Below the pieces are notes generated by a model. That model did no database searches and was not told the origin of the DNA. It saw only the letters and a program-made list of their open reading frames with translations. A DNA stretch of 64,000 nucleotides from CALGSZ01 sp042408955. GTDB lineage: Bacteria > Chloroflexota > Chloroflexia > Thermomicrobiales > UBA6265. How positions within the stretch are numbered: the stretch's first letter is position 1; every line of letters begins with the position of its first letter. Made by a program: the position numbers and the translations under genes. Positions 11,455-20,793 of the stretch are shown here, in pieces. The stretch covers positions 1 to 64,000 of the forward strand of contig JBHOQQ010000088.1 in NCBI GenBank assembly GCA_042408955.1, written 5' to 3'.

Positions 11455-12966
11455 CTAGCGGGGCGCGATCGCCAGGGTGGCGATGGCATCGTTGATCAAG
11501 CGGGCTACTCCGGCGGGCACGTGGAGTCCGAGAAGAACGGTCACAGCCGCGAGAGGCACCGTGCTCAGCGTGAGCGCGAGATCGATCCGGTCTGGTGATC
11601 GCGCGGAGGTTACGGGGCTGCTTGTGCTCAGGCCGTTCATGCCCTCGTAAAGCAGGCGCAATGCATGGCTCAGCAGACTGCCAAAGATCACGCCGAGCAG
11701 GGCTACCGTCGTGATAGCCGCTGCCAGCGCCAACCAGCGATCGGCAAGCGCGGCGCTGAGCATCCCCACCTCGCTGACAAAAATGCCGGACGGGGGAAGG
11801 CCGGAGATGGCAAAGATCCCGATGAAGAAACCCCAGCCGATCAATGGAGACGTCCGCAGAGCGCCGCGGCTGGCGGATATGCGGTGCGTCCCAAACCGCT
11901 GGACCAAATCGCCAGCCAAGAAAAACAGGAACGATTTGGTTGCTGCGTGGCACACCACGTGGAGCAAGCCAGCGGTGGCAGCAAGCTGGCTGCCGATACC
12001 GAACGCAATCGCCATCAAGCCCATATGCTCCACGCTCGAATAGGCGAGCAGTCGCTTGAGATCGCGTTGGATCAACATGAACGGGGTGGCCACCGCGACT
12101 GACAAGACACCAGTGGCGATCAGGAGATTCCCGGCGAATTGGGTACCTGTTGCGTGATTCGCAAGTGCTTGGAATCGCAGAATGCCAAACAATGAGCAAC
12201 TCAAGAGGATTCCTGACAACAGCCCGCTGATAGGAGATGGAGCTTGGCTATGAGCGTCAGCCAGCCAGGTGTGAAGTGGCGCAAACCCGGCTTTCGCTCC
12301 AAAGCCGACCAGAATAAAAGCGAAGGCGAGGCGCATGAGGGCGGGATCCAAGCGCGTGCCTGCCTGGCTCAGGGTGCTCCAGTTGAGCGAGGCGGTGTCA
12401 CCACCCTGACGAGCCGCATAGTAGGTAAGCAGCACCCCAAAGAGCGCGCAGGTAATGCCCACGGTGCAGAGAATCAAGTACTTCCAAGCGGCTTCCAGTG
12501 CTGCTTGCGTTCGGTAAAAGCCGACGAGCAGCGCAGATGCGAGGGTCGTGGCCTCGATCCCCACCCAGAGCAGCCCGAGATTGTTGACGAGAACGGTGAC
12601 GGTCATGGTCCAGAGAAACGTGTGCAGGCCGAAAAAATACCAACGAGCGCCTTGGCGGCCATCAGGCACATGACCGGCGGCGAGGTCGTGTCGAAGATAT
12701 CTTGGTGAGATGATCGCGGCTGCCACGCCGAGCGTGGCGATCGTGCCAAGCATAATTGCCGAGAGAGCATCGACATAAATCTGCCGGCGATAAGCGATGA
12801 GGGGACCATGCGTAGCGACGTGGGTAACGATCGCCAAGGAAAGGCCGGCGGTCGTCGCCGCCCCGGCCACGTTGAAGCGCTCAATGCGCTGCAAATCCCA
12901 GCTGAAACGGCAGACGACCGCGGTGAACAGAGGGACAAGCAGCAGCGCCAACAGGAGAATTTCCAT
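11455..12966 (-). CDS. hyfF: Hydrogenase membrane subunit, antiporter-like (HyfF-like)
   Basis: The 503-residue polytopic protein has about 13-14 hydrophobic segments and belongs to the NuoL/M/N and Mrp antiporter family. The conserved Lys-bearing helix region is seen around FGAKAGFAPLHTWLADAHS, and a second characteristic run around LLAYSSVEHMGLMAIAFG. This matches HyfF of hydrogenase 4, a proton- or sodium-translocating arm. The start ATG follows AGGAGA. It lies 18 bases after hyfE and 39 bases before hyfG. Confidence 0.9.
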   Translation of the reverse strand: MEILLLALLLVPLFTAVVCRFSWDLQRIERFNVAGAATTAGLSLAIVTHVATHGPLIAYRRQIYVDALSAIMLGTIATLGVAAAIISPRYLRHDLAAGHVPDGRQGARWYFFGLHTFLWTMTVTVLVNNLGLLWVGIEATTLASALLVGFYRTQAALEAAWKYLILCTVGITCALFGVLLTYYAARQGGDTASLNWSTLSQAGTRLDPALMRLAFAFILVGFGAKAGFAPLHTWLADAHSQAPSPISGLLSGILLSCSLFGILRFQALANHATGTQFAGNLLIATGVLSVAVATPFMLIQRDLKRLLAYSSVEHMGLMAIAFGIGSQLAATAGLLHVVCHAATKSFLFFLAGDLVQRFGTHRISASRGALRTSPLIGWGFFIGIFAISGLPPSGIFVSEVGMLSAALADRWLALAAAITTVALLGVIFGSLLSHALRLLYEGMNGLSTSSPVTSARSPDRIDLALTLSTVPLAAVTVLLGLHVPAGVARLINDAIATLAIAPR

Positions 12967-12983
12967 GCTCTGAATTCCGTCTC

Positions 12984-13661
12984 CTAACCACGCAGCGTTC
13001 GTAAGCGATCAATGCTGGTCGTCCCCAGGAGCTGATTGATCTCATGGATGACGAGGCTCATCACGCCGACACCGGTGAGCACATCCACTGCGACACCAAA
13101 TTCCACAGCGAAGGGCAGCCCGCGCGTTGCCGCCACCGTGGCGAGATAGATCCCGTTTTCCATAGTGACGAGCCCCATCACGTGCGAAATCGCTTTTCGT
13201 CTCGTCACCATGGTGAATAGGCCGATCAGCAGGAGACCAATGGCTGCTGGGAGCGCATTTGGAGCGGCGAAAGCACCGGTTGCGCGGACGGTGAAAGGCG
13301 ACGCAGTGCTGTAGGCTAGTGGCACGAGCAGCGTCGCCAGCGGGAATGCCACTTTGACCGGCAGGACCGGATCAAGCTCGCGCTTCACCGCCATCCGGCG
13401 TAGCACAAGCCAAAGCACAGCGGGAATAAAGCCACTCTTCACTGTCAGAGCAACAACGAATGCGGCCCAGGATCGCCAGTTCATCTCCGCGAGCGCCGCT
13501 GCTCCGGCCGTGATGCCGAGAAGGAGTCCCTGGAAGGCCAGCAAGACGATGGCGGTGCTGAGTCGTTGAACCAGCGATCCAAACAATGCCAAGGCAAGCA
13601 GCCCGAGTGCCGCGGCATCGATTACCTGGGACGCCGTTGCAAACGAGATCGCGCCGTGCAT
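12984..13661 (-). CDS. hyfE: Hydrogenase membrane subunit (HyfE-like)
   Basis: The 225-residue protein has about six to seven transmembrane segments. Its middle includes GLVTMENGIYLAT, typical of HyfE and NuoK-like subunits that carry a buried Glu. In hydrogenase 4 type complexes it sits between HyfC and the antiporter modules. The ATG directly abuts the stop of hyfC (TAG-ATG), so the two are translationally coupled. The polar C-terminus (DRLRTLRG) is short. Confidence 0.87.
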   Translation of the reverse strand: MHGAISFATASQVIDAAALGLLALALFGSLVQRLSTAIVLLAFQGLLLGITAGAAALAEMNWRSWAAFVVALTVKSGFIPAVLWLVLRRMAVKRELDPVLPVKVAFPLATLLVPLAYSTASPFTVRATGAFAAPNALPAAIGLLLIGLFTMVTRRKAISHVMGLVTMENGIYLATVAATRGLPFAVEFGVAVDVLTGVGVMSLVIHEINQLLGTTSIDRLRTLRG

Positions 13662-14600
13662 CTATCGCCCCACCACGTACCGAGCCATCACAGCAAATAG
13701 GCCGAGGACGCTAGCCAGACCTAAGAGATCTGGGGCGCGAAAGATCCGCAGCTTAGCGAACGCAGACTCGATGATGGCGAGCAAAAGACCGAGCGCTGCG
13801 ATCTTCGCCGTGAAGGCCACGATGGCAATACCAAGGCGAGTGAGCCCAACGTCGCTTGGCGGTGCCATGCCCCATGGGAAAAACAGGGCAGCTGCAAGCG
13901 ATATGATCGCGAGCTGCTTGATTTGCGTCGCCCAGTGAATGATCCCCAAGGGACGGCCACTGTATTCGAGGATCATGCCCTCATGGGCCATGGTGAGCTC
14001 AAGGTGCGTGTCGGGATTGTCGATAGGGATGCGGCCGGTTTCCGCGATCATGACAATGAGCATGGATCCGAACGCGAGGAGATCCGCGGCGCTCGGGAAA
14101 CGGTGGCCGATCAGCGCCGTCAGCGATGTTGAGCCGGCGGGAAGCGCTGCGGCAAACAGCACCAGAAGGAGGGCTGGCTCAACGAGCGCGGCAAAGGCGA
14201 CTTCCCGGCTGGCGCCCATGCCGCCGAAATTGCTCGCGGTGTCAAGCGCGGCAAGCGCCAAGGCGAACCTCGCAAGGGCGAACAAACCGACGAAGACGAT
14301 GGCATCGCCGGCCCCGCCGGTCGCAGAGCGCCGAACCAGCGTGGGAACCATGCTGGCCGCGGTGAGGAGCGCAGCGGCATACACGGCGGGCGCCCAGCGA
14401 AAAATCCAGGACACTTGATCGGACACGACGCTCTCGCGCGAGAGCAATTTGGCGATATCCCTAGCTGGCTGCAGCCATCCCGGCCCCTGCCGCATCTGAA
14501 ATCGTGCTTTGCAGCTCTTGATGAACCCTTGTAGCAACGGGGCAAGGAGCAGCATCATCACAATTTGAACTGGCAACAGGCGCGCATCCACGACGGGCAC
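13662..14600 (-). CDS. hyfC: Hydrogenase membrane subunit (HyfC/HycD, NuoH-like)
   Basis: The 312-residue protein has about eight transmembrane segments and the NuoH/HycD family signature IDNPDTHLELTMAHE, which includes the conserved acidic residues of the proton path near the hydrogenase module. It anchors the soluble subunits to the membrane. Possible starts are GTG 14600 (only a few bases after its ribosome-binding site) and GTG 14591, which has better spacing to GGAG; the true N-terminus may be three residues shorter. It is adjacent to hyfB upstream and abuts hyfE downstream. Confidence 0.9.
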   Translation of the reverse strand: MPVVDARLLPVQIVMMLLLAPLLQGFIKSCKARFQMRQGPGWLQPARDIAKLLSRESVVSDQVSWIFRWAPAVYAAALLTAASMVPTLVRRSATGGAGDAIVFVGLFALARFALALAALDTASNFGGMGASREVAFAALVEPALLLVLFAAALPAGSTSLTALIGHRFPSAADLLAFGSMLIVMIAETGRIPIDNPDTHLELTMAHEGMILEYSGRPLGIIHWATQIKQLAIISLAAALFFPWGMAPPSDVGLTRLGIAIVAFTAKIAALGLLLAIIESAFAKLRIFRAPDLLGLASVLGLFAVMARYVVGR

Positions 14601-14602
14601 TC

Positions 14603-16657
14603 CTATCGTGCTATGAGGAGAATGAGCATCAAGGTCAGGAACAGGTACGTGAGGTACAGCCGCAATGAGCCGCTCTGGAGCTGGCGGGCGCGGTGGGACA
14701 TTGCCACGAGCCAGCGCGTCAGACGCTCGTAGAGATGTTGCTCATAGACAGCGGCAAGACGCTCTTCATACCGGATCGCGCTGACGACAAACTGCGATGG
14801 CGACCGCTCGATCTGAACCGTGCGCTGGGGACGAATGACCGCTTGGAAAATGAGGCGGATTGGTTTTGCGAAGGCAGTGGCAGAGTATTGCATGGAAGGC
14901 TCAAGGCTAATACCACACACCCAGGTTGGGGCGCGCCGCTGGCGAAGCGGTCCCGCAGAAACGCGGGCCACGATCCAGGGGACCACCCCGAGGCACACCA
15001 GCCCTGCCGCGATCATCAGGGGCGAGTAGGCTCCCCCACTTGGCGTTTGGGTCAAAGCGGGAGTGACGCTTAGAGAGGGCTGAGCCCTCGCACCGACCAA
15101 TTGCTCGCTGACCGGGCGAAGGAGCTGGAGGAGGAGACTCGGTAGTAGGCCGAGCAGGACACAGCCGCTAGCTAACAGGCCCATGCCACCGATCATCGAC
15201 GCTGGCACCTCACGCGCGCCTTTCGCTTCCTCGGACTGTGGTTGTGCGAGAAATCCAATGCCAAAGACGCGGACAAAGCACGCGATCGCCAGTGCACTGG
15301 TCAGAGCTAGCATGGCGGCCGCGCTTCCCGCCAAGATGCCGCCACGGACATGCGTGCTTGCGGCGCCAAGGTTCAGGAAGGCTTGAAACAAGAGCCATTC
15401 TCCTGCAAAACCATTGAGTGGAGGTACGGCCGCGATCGACATGCAGCCAATGAGCATCAAGATGGATGTTCGTGGCATCCGGTGAATGAGGCTACCGAGA
15501 CGCTCAAGGTCTCGCACGCCGGATCCCGTTTGGATCGCCCCAGCCCCGAGAAAGAGGAGTCCCTTGAACAACGAATGATTCAATACGTGTGTCAAGGTAG
15601 CGACAAGGGCGAGCGCGGCAAGTGATGAGTGGCCACTACCGCCCATGTACAAGGTCGCGCCGGTTCCCATCGTGAGAATGCCGATGTGCTCGACAGTCGA
15701 ATAGGCAAGGATGCGCTTTAGGTCGCGTTCCATCAGGGCATACAGCACGCCGAGCACTGCCGAAACTCCACCACCCAGGATGAGCAATGCGCCCCACCAC
15801 GGTGCTGGCGGTCCTGCCAACTCCATGGCGAGGCGGAAGAGTCCGTAGAGTGCGGTCTTGACCATTACCCCAGACATGAGCGCGGAGACGTGGCTCGGAG
15901 CCGCGGGGTGGGCGCGAGGAAGCCAAACGTGGAGTGGAATCAGCCCAGCCTTTGTGCCAAAGCCGAGCAAGGCCAGCAGGAAAATGACGGCGCGTTGACT
16001 CTGGCCGAGAGTTGCTGCGGTCTCAGCGATCGTTGCGAATTGGAACGACTGGGCGTGGCGAGCCAGCAGCAAGAGGGAGACGACGAGCGCTCCAGTGCCA
16101 GCATGGGTCATCACTGCATAGATGAAGGCGGAGCGCCGGTTAAGGTAGCTCCGGCCATCGCCAATTACCAGAAAAAATGAAACAAGGGACATAAGCTCCC
16201 AGAAAAAGAGAAAGCCGAAAATGCCATCCGCCAGCACCAGGAGCGACATGCTGGCAAGGAAGATGGCGACCTGCCCATCGATGCCCTCACGTGCCGGGGT
16301 CGAATGCCCATCCTGGTTATCACCGTGGGAAGTGAGGTAGCCCACGCCATACCAGGCTGACGCAACCGCGGACACCGAGATGACAAGTAAGAACCATGCG
16401 GCTAGCGGATCGAGGCGAAAGCCTACCTGGGCAAATGGTGCGACCATCCACCCGCTGAGGGAAAGCGTTTGCTCAGTGAGGAGTGCCCAGACCGCGACGA
16501 TCGCGCCAGTCACGCCACCGGCCATGGTGCATGCCGAGGAGAGCCACCCGAGCAGAGTCTTGCCCAGCAGCGCACGCGTGATGACGACCACGAGCGCAAC
16601 TGCATACCAAGCGACGGGCAGGAGTATCACGCCCGCCTTCATGGAAGAGGTATCCAT
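14603..16657 (-). CDS. hyfB: Hydrogenase membrane subunit, antiporter-like (HyfB-like)
   Basis: This 684-residue polytopic protein is the first gene of the operon and resembles HyfB/HycC. Family landmarks are FGTKAGLIPLHVWLPRAHP (Lys-bearing discontinuous helix) and LAYSTVEHIGILTMG. The length exceeds that of hyfF because of an extra C-terminal region (about 530-684) that ends in a hydrophobic helix, as expected for HyfB/HycC. The start is ATG 16657 or the TTG one codon earlier; GAAGGA lies upstream at a spacing that suits either. Together hyfB and hyfF give the complex two antiporter-like modules, so it probably couples electron flow to ion transport. Confidence 0.9.
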   Translation of the reverse strand: MDTSSMKAGVILLPVAWYAVALVVVITRALLGKTLLGWLSSACTMAGGVTGAIVAVWALLTEQTLSLSGWMVAPFAQVGFRLDPLAAWFLLVISVSAVASAWYGVGYLTSHGDNQDGHSTPAREGIDGQVAIFLASMSLLVLADGIFGFLFFWELMSLVSFFLVIGDGRSYLNRRSAFIYAVMTHAGTGALVVSLLLLARHAQSFQFATIAETAATLGQSQRAVIFLLALLGFGTKAGLIPLHVWLPRAHPAAPSHVSALMSGVMVKTALYGLFRLAMELAGPPAPWWGALLILGGGVSAVLGVLYALMERDLKRILAYSTVEHIGILTMGTGATLYMGGSGHSSLAALALVATLTHVLNHSLFKGLLFLGAGAIQTGSGVRDLERLGSLIHRMPRTSILMLIGCMSIAAVPPLNGFAGEWLLFQAFLNLGAASTHVRGGILAGSAAAMLALTSALAIACFVRVFGIGFLAQPQSEEAKGAREVPASMIGGMGLLASGCVLLGLLPSLLLQLLRPVSEQLVGARAQPSLSVTPALTQTPSGGAYSPLMIAAGLVCLGVVPWIVARVSAGPLRQRRAPTWVCGISLEPSMQYSATAFAKPIRLIFQAVIRPQRTVQIERSPSQFVVSAIRYEERLAAVYEQHLYERLTRWLVAMSHRARQLQSGSLRLYLTYLFLTLMLILLIAR

Positions 16658-17179
16658 CAAACGGCAAGTCCTTCCCAGAAGCTAATGGCGCTGAGACGGC
16701 AGACCACGGCTCGCTCCCAGCCGGCCAATGTGGCCGCGCGGGCGAAAGCCTGGATCCAACCCAGGTGGTGTTGACCAGGCAGCACGGAAAATCGCCGCAA
16801 GAGACAGCGGGAATGCTGCGCGCGTATCACTGCGAGCGTACGACTCCAATCGAAGCACTCTTCTCGCCGCGCGCTTGGAGGACCAGTTGATCAAGGCGTG
16901 GTAGGTCCCACTGTTGCTCCGGAGGCTGCTGCACGCTGGGTTCTCCTGCTATGTTGCTTCCTGCAAATCTTTGAATCTAACGCTATCGCCATATTAGCGG
17001 GTACGCGCCGCATTGACAACCGGCTATCTCCTCCGACGTACCGCGGCCGCTGTTTCTAAGTGCTGGCATGCCTCAGACCGGAATGGTCGGTGCTACACTC
17101 GCTCGCATATGATCTTCAGCGGCGCGCAGCGGTGCTCAGGGGCAATGTGGCTGCGCAAGGTAACAGGAGAACGCTGTCT
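16658..17179. other. Divergent intergenic region between hyfB and the GlcD-GlcF fusion gene
   Basis: This 522-base region separates the hydrogenase operon (minus) from the glycolate/lactate oxidase gene (plus). On the plus side an extended -10 box is visible near 17091-17099, with the imperfect dyad GACC-5-GGTC at 17076-17088 just upstream. A TTGACA occurs near 17013, but no fitting -10 box follows it. On the minus side I found no convincing promoter. A 70-codon minus-strand frame (16682-16894) has no ribosome-binding site or recognisable motif and is not called as a gene. Confidence 0.6.
17076..17099 (+). promoter_or_regulatory. Candidate promoter with overlapping dyad for the GlcD-GlcF fusion gene
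   Basis: TGCTACACT at 17091-17099 is an extended -10 box (TGn-TACACT). The -35 region is poor, and a short dyad GACC-GGAAT-GGTC (17076-17088) occupies the spacer, which would fit a repressor or activator site such as one bound by a GntR-family regulator. A regulator gene is not adjacent. The predicted transcript start near 17106 would give a leader of about 75 bases to the ATG at 17180. Confidence 0.35.
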
Positions 17180-20100
17180 ATGTCTCTCGGCGTCGAAGCA
17201 TCTGCGCCAAGGATAAAGAAGTCTGGCGGAAACGGCGCGCCCGACTCGACGCTCCGTGAGCGTCGCGCCGCGCTGGAGACGGCGCGGGTGCTCGAAGTTG
17301 AGCTGCGTGCCCGGCTAGCTGGTGAGGTCCGCTTCGATAAGACGGCGCGCATGCTCTACTCGACCGATGCCTCGAACTACCAGATCGAGCCGGTTGGCGT
17401 CGTCATTCCCAAGACGCTCGACGATGTCCAAGCGACAGTCGAGCTTGCCGCGAGCCACGGCGTGCCGATCCTGCCGCGGGGTGGCGGCTCGTCGCTGGCA
17501 GGTCAGGCGGTCGGTGCCGCGCTCGTCATTGATTTCTCCAAATATCTCAACCGGATCGTCGCCTTCGAGCCGGAAGCACGGCGTGTCACTGTCGAGCCGG
17601 GCATCAATCTCGATCAACTCAACAAGGCGCTCAAACCGAGCGGATTGATGTTTGGTCCTGATCCCTCCTCCAGCAATCGCGCGACGGTCGGTGGGGTGGT
17701 CGGCAACAACTCGGCTGGCGCTCACTCCATTTTGTACGGGATGACCGCCGACCACGTCCTGTCGGTGCGCGTCGCGTTGGTGGAAGGCGGCGTCGTCGAG
17801 CTTGGCCCCGGCACGGACGCGGAGCTCGCGGCGCTGGCGGCGGTGGAGGATGCGCGTGGCCGGCTCCTTCGCGACCTGCTGGCATTCCGGGAGGCGCATC
17901 GCGACCTGATTGCCCGCGACTTTCCCCGGCACTGGCGACGCGCGACCGGCTACTCACTCAACGAATTCTTGAAACCCGATGGCGAGTTCAACCCGGCACG
18001 CTTGCTGGTGGCGTCTGAAGGCACGCTTGGCACCCTGCTGAGTGTGACGCTGAACTTGGTGCCAACACCGCGGATGACCGGGCTGGTGCTGCTGCAATTC
18101 GACGAGCTCGTTGCCGCGATGGCGGCCACCCCGGTCATCCTCGAGGCTGAGCCGTCGGCCATCGAGCTGATGGACCGGATGCTCATCAACCTCACCCGGT
18201 CCCAACCAGGCTATGCGCCACAGATCGCATTTATCCAGGGCGACCCAGCCGGGGTGCTGGCTGTCGAGTTTTATGGGGAGAGCGAAGCAGAGCTGGCCGC
18301 GAAATGCGACCGTCTCGAAGCTCACCTGGCGAAGCGTGGTGTCCGCCTGAGCGCACCGGCGTTGCGGGTGCTCGACGCAAAGCGACAAGCCGATGTCTGG
18401 TCGGTACGCAAGGCGGGTCTCGGGCTCTTGATGAGCATGCGCGGTGATGCGAAGCCGGTCCCTGTCATCGAAGATGTCGCCGTGCCGGTGGAGCACCTCG
18501 CGGAGTACGTGGGCGCCATCGAGCGGCTGGTGGCCGAGCATGGAACGACGGCGGCTTTCTATGCGCATGCCTCGGCCGGATGCCTCCACATTCGCCCCCT
18601 CATCAATCTCAAGGATGTCAAAGGGGTGGAGACGATGGTCGCGCTGGCACACGGTGCTGCCGAGCTCGCCCACCGATTTGGCGGCGTGATGAGCGGAGAG
18701 CATGGTGATGGATTGCAACGCTCTGAGCTCAACGAGCTGATCTTCGGGCCAGAGCTCTACGCGGCTATGCGCGAATTCAAGGCGATCTTCGATCCACGGG
18801 GACTGATGAATCCCGGTAAGAAGGTTGATGCTCCCCCCATGACGGAGCATCTCCGCTATGGGCCGTCGTACCGCCCGGTCGAGCCGAAGACGCATCTCGA
18901 CTTTTCGAAAGAGGGTGGGTTCCTGCGGGCCATCGAGATGTGCAATGGCGCGGCAGTCTGCCGGAAGCTCAAAGCCGGCACGATGTGCCCCTCATACATG
19001 GCTACGCGTGACGAACAGGACACCACGCGCGCGCGGGCGAATGCGCTGCGCAACGCGCTGGCTGGCCGCGTGTTCGACCGGAGCGACTTTACCTCCAAAG
19101 CCACCTATGAGGTGATGGATCTTTGCCTGTCGTGCAAGGCATGCAAGACCGAATGTCCCTCCAGCGTCGACATGGCCAAGATCAAGACGGAATTCCTTGC
19201 CCACTACTACGACGCGCATGGAACGCCGCTGCGCGCGCGGGTCTTCGGGCATATCCATACGATTTCTAAACTCACGGCGCCAATTGCGCCGCTGGCGAAT
19301 CTCCTGCTGCGCACCCCGCTGAGCGCGCCAGCGATGCGGGCGCTTGGCGTGCACCCGGAGCGTAAGCTTTCCCCGTTCGCGCGGCGGACGTTCGTCGCTC
19401 GGTGGCGGCAGCATCTGAAACACCTGCCGGCGGGACGGCCCACGCGTGGCAAAGTGGTCTATTTTCACGATACGTTCACCACCTACAACTATCCACGCGT
19501 GGGCCTGGCGGCCGTCAAGCTGCTGGAGGCTGCTGGATTCGATGTGATTGTCGAGGAGCGCCGGACCTGTTGTGGCCGCCCGATGCTGTCGAAGGGCCTC
19601 GTCAACGACGCGCGGAAGGTTGCCCGGAAGAATGTGCTGGTGCTGGCACCCTATGCCCGCGCTGGATATCCGATCATCGGAACGGAGCCAAGCTGCATTC
19701 TCACCTTGCGCGATGAATATCTCGATTTGTTGCCTGGTGATCCCGAGGCGGAGGCCGTTGCCTCCCAGGCGATGATGCTCGATGAGTTCCTCGCGAAGCT
19801 AGCTGCCGAGGACGATCTTGGCATCACCTGGAAAAGTGGCGCGGCGCCTGAGGTGTTGTTCCACGGACATTGCCACCAAAAGGCGTTGATCGGGGTTGGG
19901 CCATCGCTGGCGATCTTGCGGCATGCTGGGTATCGAGTCACTGAGAGCGGGGCCGGGTGCTGCGGCATGGCTGGCTCCTTTGGCTACGAAGCGGAGCACT
20001 ACGAGATCTCTCGGAAGATCGGGGAGGACCGCCTGTTCCCGGCGATCGAGGCAACCTCGCCAGAAACGGTGATCGCAGTCGCAGGCGTTTCCTGCCGCCA

Positions 20101-20239
20101 GCAGATCGAGCATTTTACCGGCCGCCGGGCTCGCCATATCGCGGAGGTGCTGGCGGGGCGCATCGCGCCTGGGCATGTCTGGCAGCCACCCGCCGTGATG
20201 CCGTCGCTGAGCCCGGAGGATGCTCTGACACGTGCCTAA
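17180..20239 (+). CDS. FAD-linked oxidase fused to an Fe-S/CCG-domain subunit (GlcD-GlcF / D-lactate dehydrogenase type)
   Basis: The 1019-residue protein joins two functions usually found as separate subunits. Residues about 50-560 form an FAD-binding oxidase of the GlcD/DLD family with the flavin loop PRGGGSSLAGQAVGAALV and the late SGEHGDGLQRSELN. The C-terminal part holds a two-cluster ferredoxin-like segment (CLSCKACKTECPSSVDM plus an upstream Cys set) and two CCG domains (RRTCCGRPM, GAGCCGMAGSFGYE). It probably oxidises a 2-hydroxy acid such as glycolate or D-lactate and passes electrons towards quinone. ATG 17180 has AGGAGA upstream; the longer frame start is unlikely. Confidence 0.92.
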   Translation: MSLGVEASAPRIKKSGGNGAPDSTLRERRAALETARVLEVELRARLAGEVRFDKTARMLYSTDASNYQIEPVGVVIPKTLDDVQATVELAASHGVPILPRGGGSSLAGQAVGAALVIDFSKYLNRIVAFEPEARRVTVEPGINLDQLNKALKPSGLMFGPDPSSSNRATVGGVVGNNSAGAHSILYGMTADHVLSVRVALVEGGVVELGPGTDAELAALAAVEDARGRLLRDLLAFREAHRDLIARDFPRHWRRATGYSLNEFLKPDGEFNPARLLVASEGTLGTLLSVTLNLVPTPRMTGLVLLQFDELVAAMAATPVILEAEPSAIELMDRMLINLTRSQPGYAPQIAFIQGDPAGVLAVEFYGESEAELAAKCDRLEAHLAKRGVRLSAPALRVLDAKRQADVWSVRKAGLGLLMSMRGDAKPVPVIEDVAVPVEHLAEYVGAIERLVAEHGTTAAFYAHASAGCLHIRPLINLKDVKGVETMVALAHGAAELAHRFGGVMSGEHGDGLQRSELNELIFGPELYAAMREFKAIFDPRGLMNPGKKVDAPPMTEHLRYGPSYRPVEPKTHLDFSKEGGFLRAIEMCNGAAVCRKLKAGTMCPSYMATRDEQDTTRARANALRNALAGRVFDRSDFTSKATYEVMDLCLSCKACKTECPSSVDMAKIKTEFLAHYYDAHGTPLRARVFGHIHTISKLTAPIAPLANLLLRTPLSAPAMRALGVHPERKLSPFARRTFVARWRQHLKHLPAGRPTRGKVVYFHDTFTTYNYPRVGLAAVKLLEAAGFDVIVEERRTCCGRPMLSKGLVNDARKVARKNVLVLAPYARAGYPIIGTEPSCILTLRDEYLDLLPGDPEAEAVASQAMMLDEFLAKLAAEDDLGITWKSGAAPEVLFHGHCHQKALIGVGPSLAILRHAGYRVTESGAGCCGMAGSFGYEAEHYEISRKIGEDRLFPAIEATSPETVIAVAGVSCRQQIEHFTGRRARHIAEVLAGRIAPGHVWQPPAVMPSLSPEDALTRA

Positions 20240-20295
20240 GCGCCAGGCAAGGCCACGACGGATTGATCGGACGAAGCCAAGCGCTGGAGGAAGCG

Positions 20296-20793
20296 ATGGG
20301 TCAGATCCGCGTCGTTGCCGAGCGAATCATCGGGGCGCCGCCAGAGCGCGTTTATGGTGTGCTGCGGGATTATCGGGAGCATCATCCAAAGATTCTGCCG
20401 CCGGCATTTTCTGACTTCCGCATTGAGGAAGGGGGTGTCGGCGCAGGCACCATCGTCTCCTTCACGATGACTGCCGGTGGCCGAAAGCGCAACTTCCGAT
20501 CGCGCATCGACGAGCCGGAACCGGGCCGCGTCTTGCGCGAGACCGATCTGGAGTCCAGCGCGGTGACGAGCTTTACCATCACGCCAGAGCGCCCGGGGAG
20601 CCACGTCCGGATCGAGACGTCCTGGCAGGGAGGCGGTGGCTTCGGCGGCTTGATGGAGCGGCTCTTTGCGCCTCGCATCTTGCGCCGGTTGTACGCCGAT
20701 GAGCTCGGCCGGCTCGACCACTATGTCCGAGAGCGCGGCGTGATAGGGAGCACTGACGTTTCAACCCAGGAGGGGGGCACCACCGCGCAATGA
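20296..20793 (+). CDS. SRPBCC-family (polyketide cyclase/START-like) protein
   Basis: The 165-residue protein begins MGQIRVVAERIIGAPPERVY, the usual opening of the SRPBCC fold, where a first strand is followed by the P-x-x-V-W/Y helix. The strand-rich centre (TIVSFTMTAGG, SFTITPERPGSHVRIET) and the long C-terminal helix also match. Such proteins bind hydrophobic ligands in a pocket; the ligand is unknown. GGAGGAAG precedes the ATG, and its stop overlaps the start of the HAD phosphatase gene (ATGA), so the two are translated together. Confidence 0.85.
   Translation: MGQIRVVAERIIGAPPERVYGVLRDYREHHPKILPPAFSDFRIEEGGVGAGTIVSFTMTAGGRKRNFRSRIDEPEPGRVLRETDLESSAVTSFTITPERPGSHVRIETSWQGGGGFGGLMERLFAPRILRRLYADELGRLDHYVRERGVIGSTDVSTQEGGTTAQ

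Noticed and set aside
16682..16894. A 70-codon minus-strand frame just upstream of hyfB
   Set aside because: It has no ribosome-binding site, no cysteine or hydrophobic pattern of a hydrogenase subunit, and a shadow-like Arg/Ser composition.
17013..17045. TTGACA as -35 box of the oxidase gene
   Set aside because: No -10-like hexamer lies 16-19 bases downstream. The extended -10 at 17091-17099 is the better candidate.
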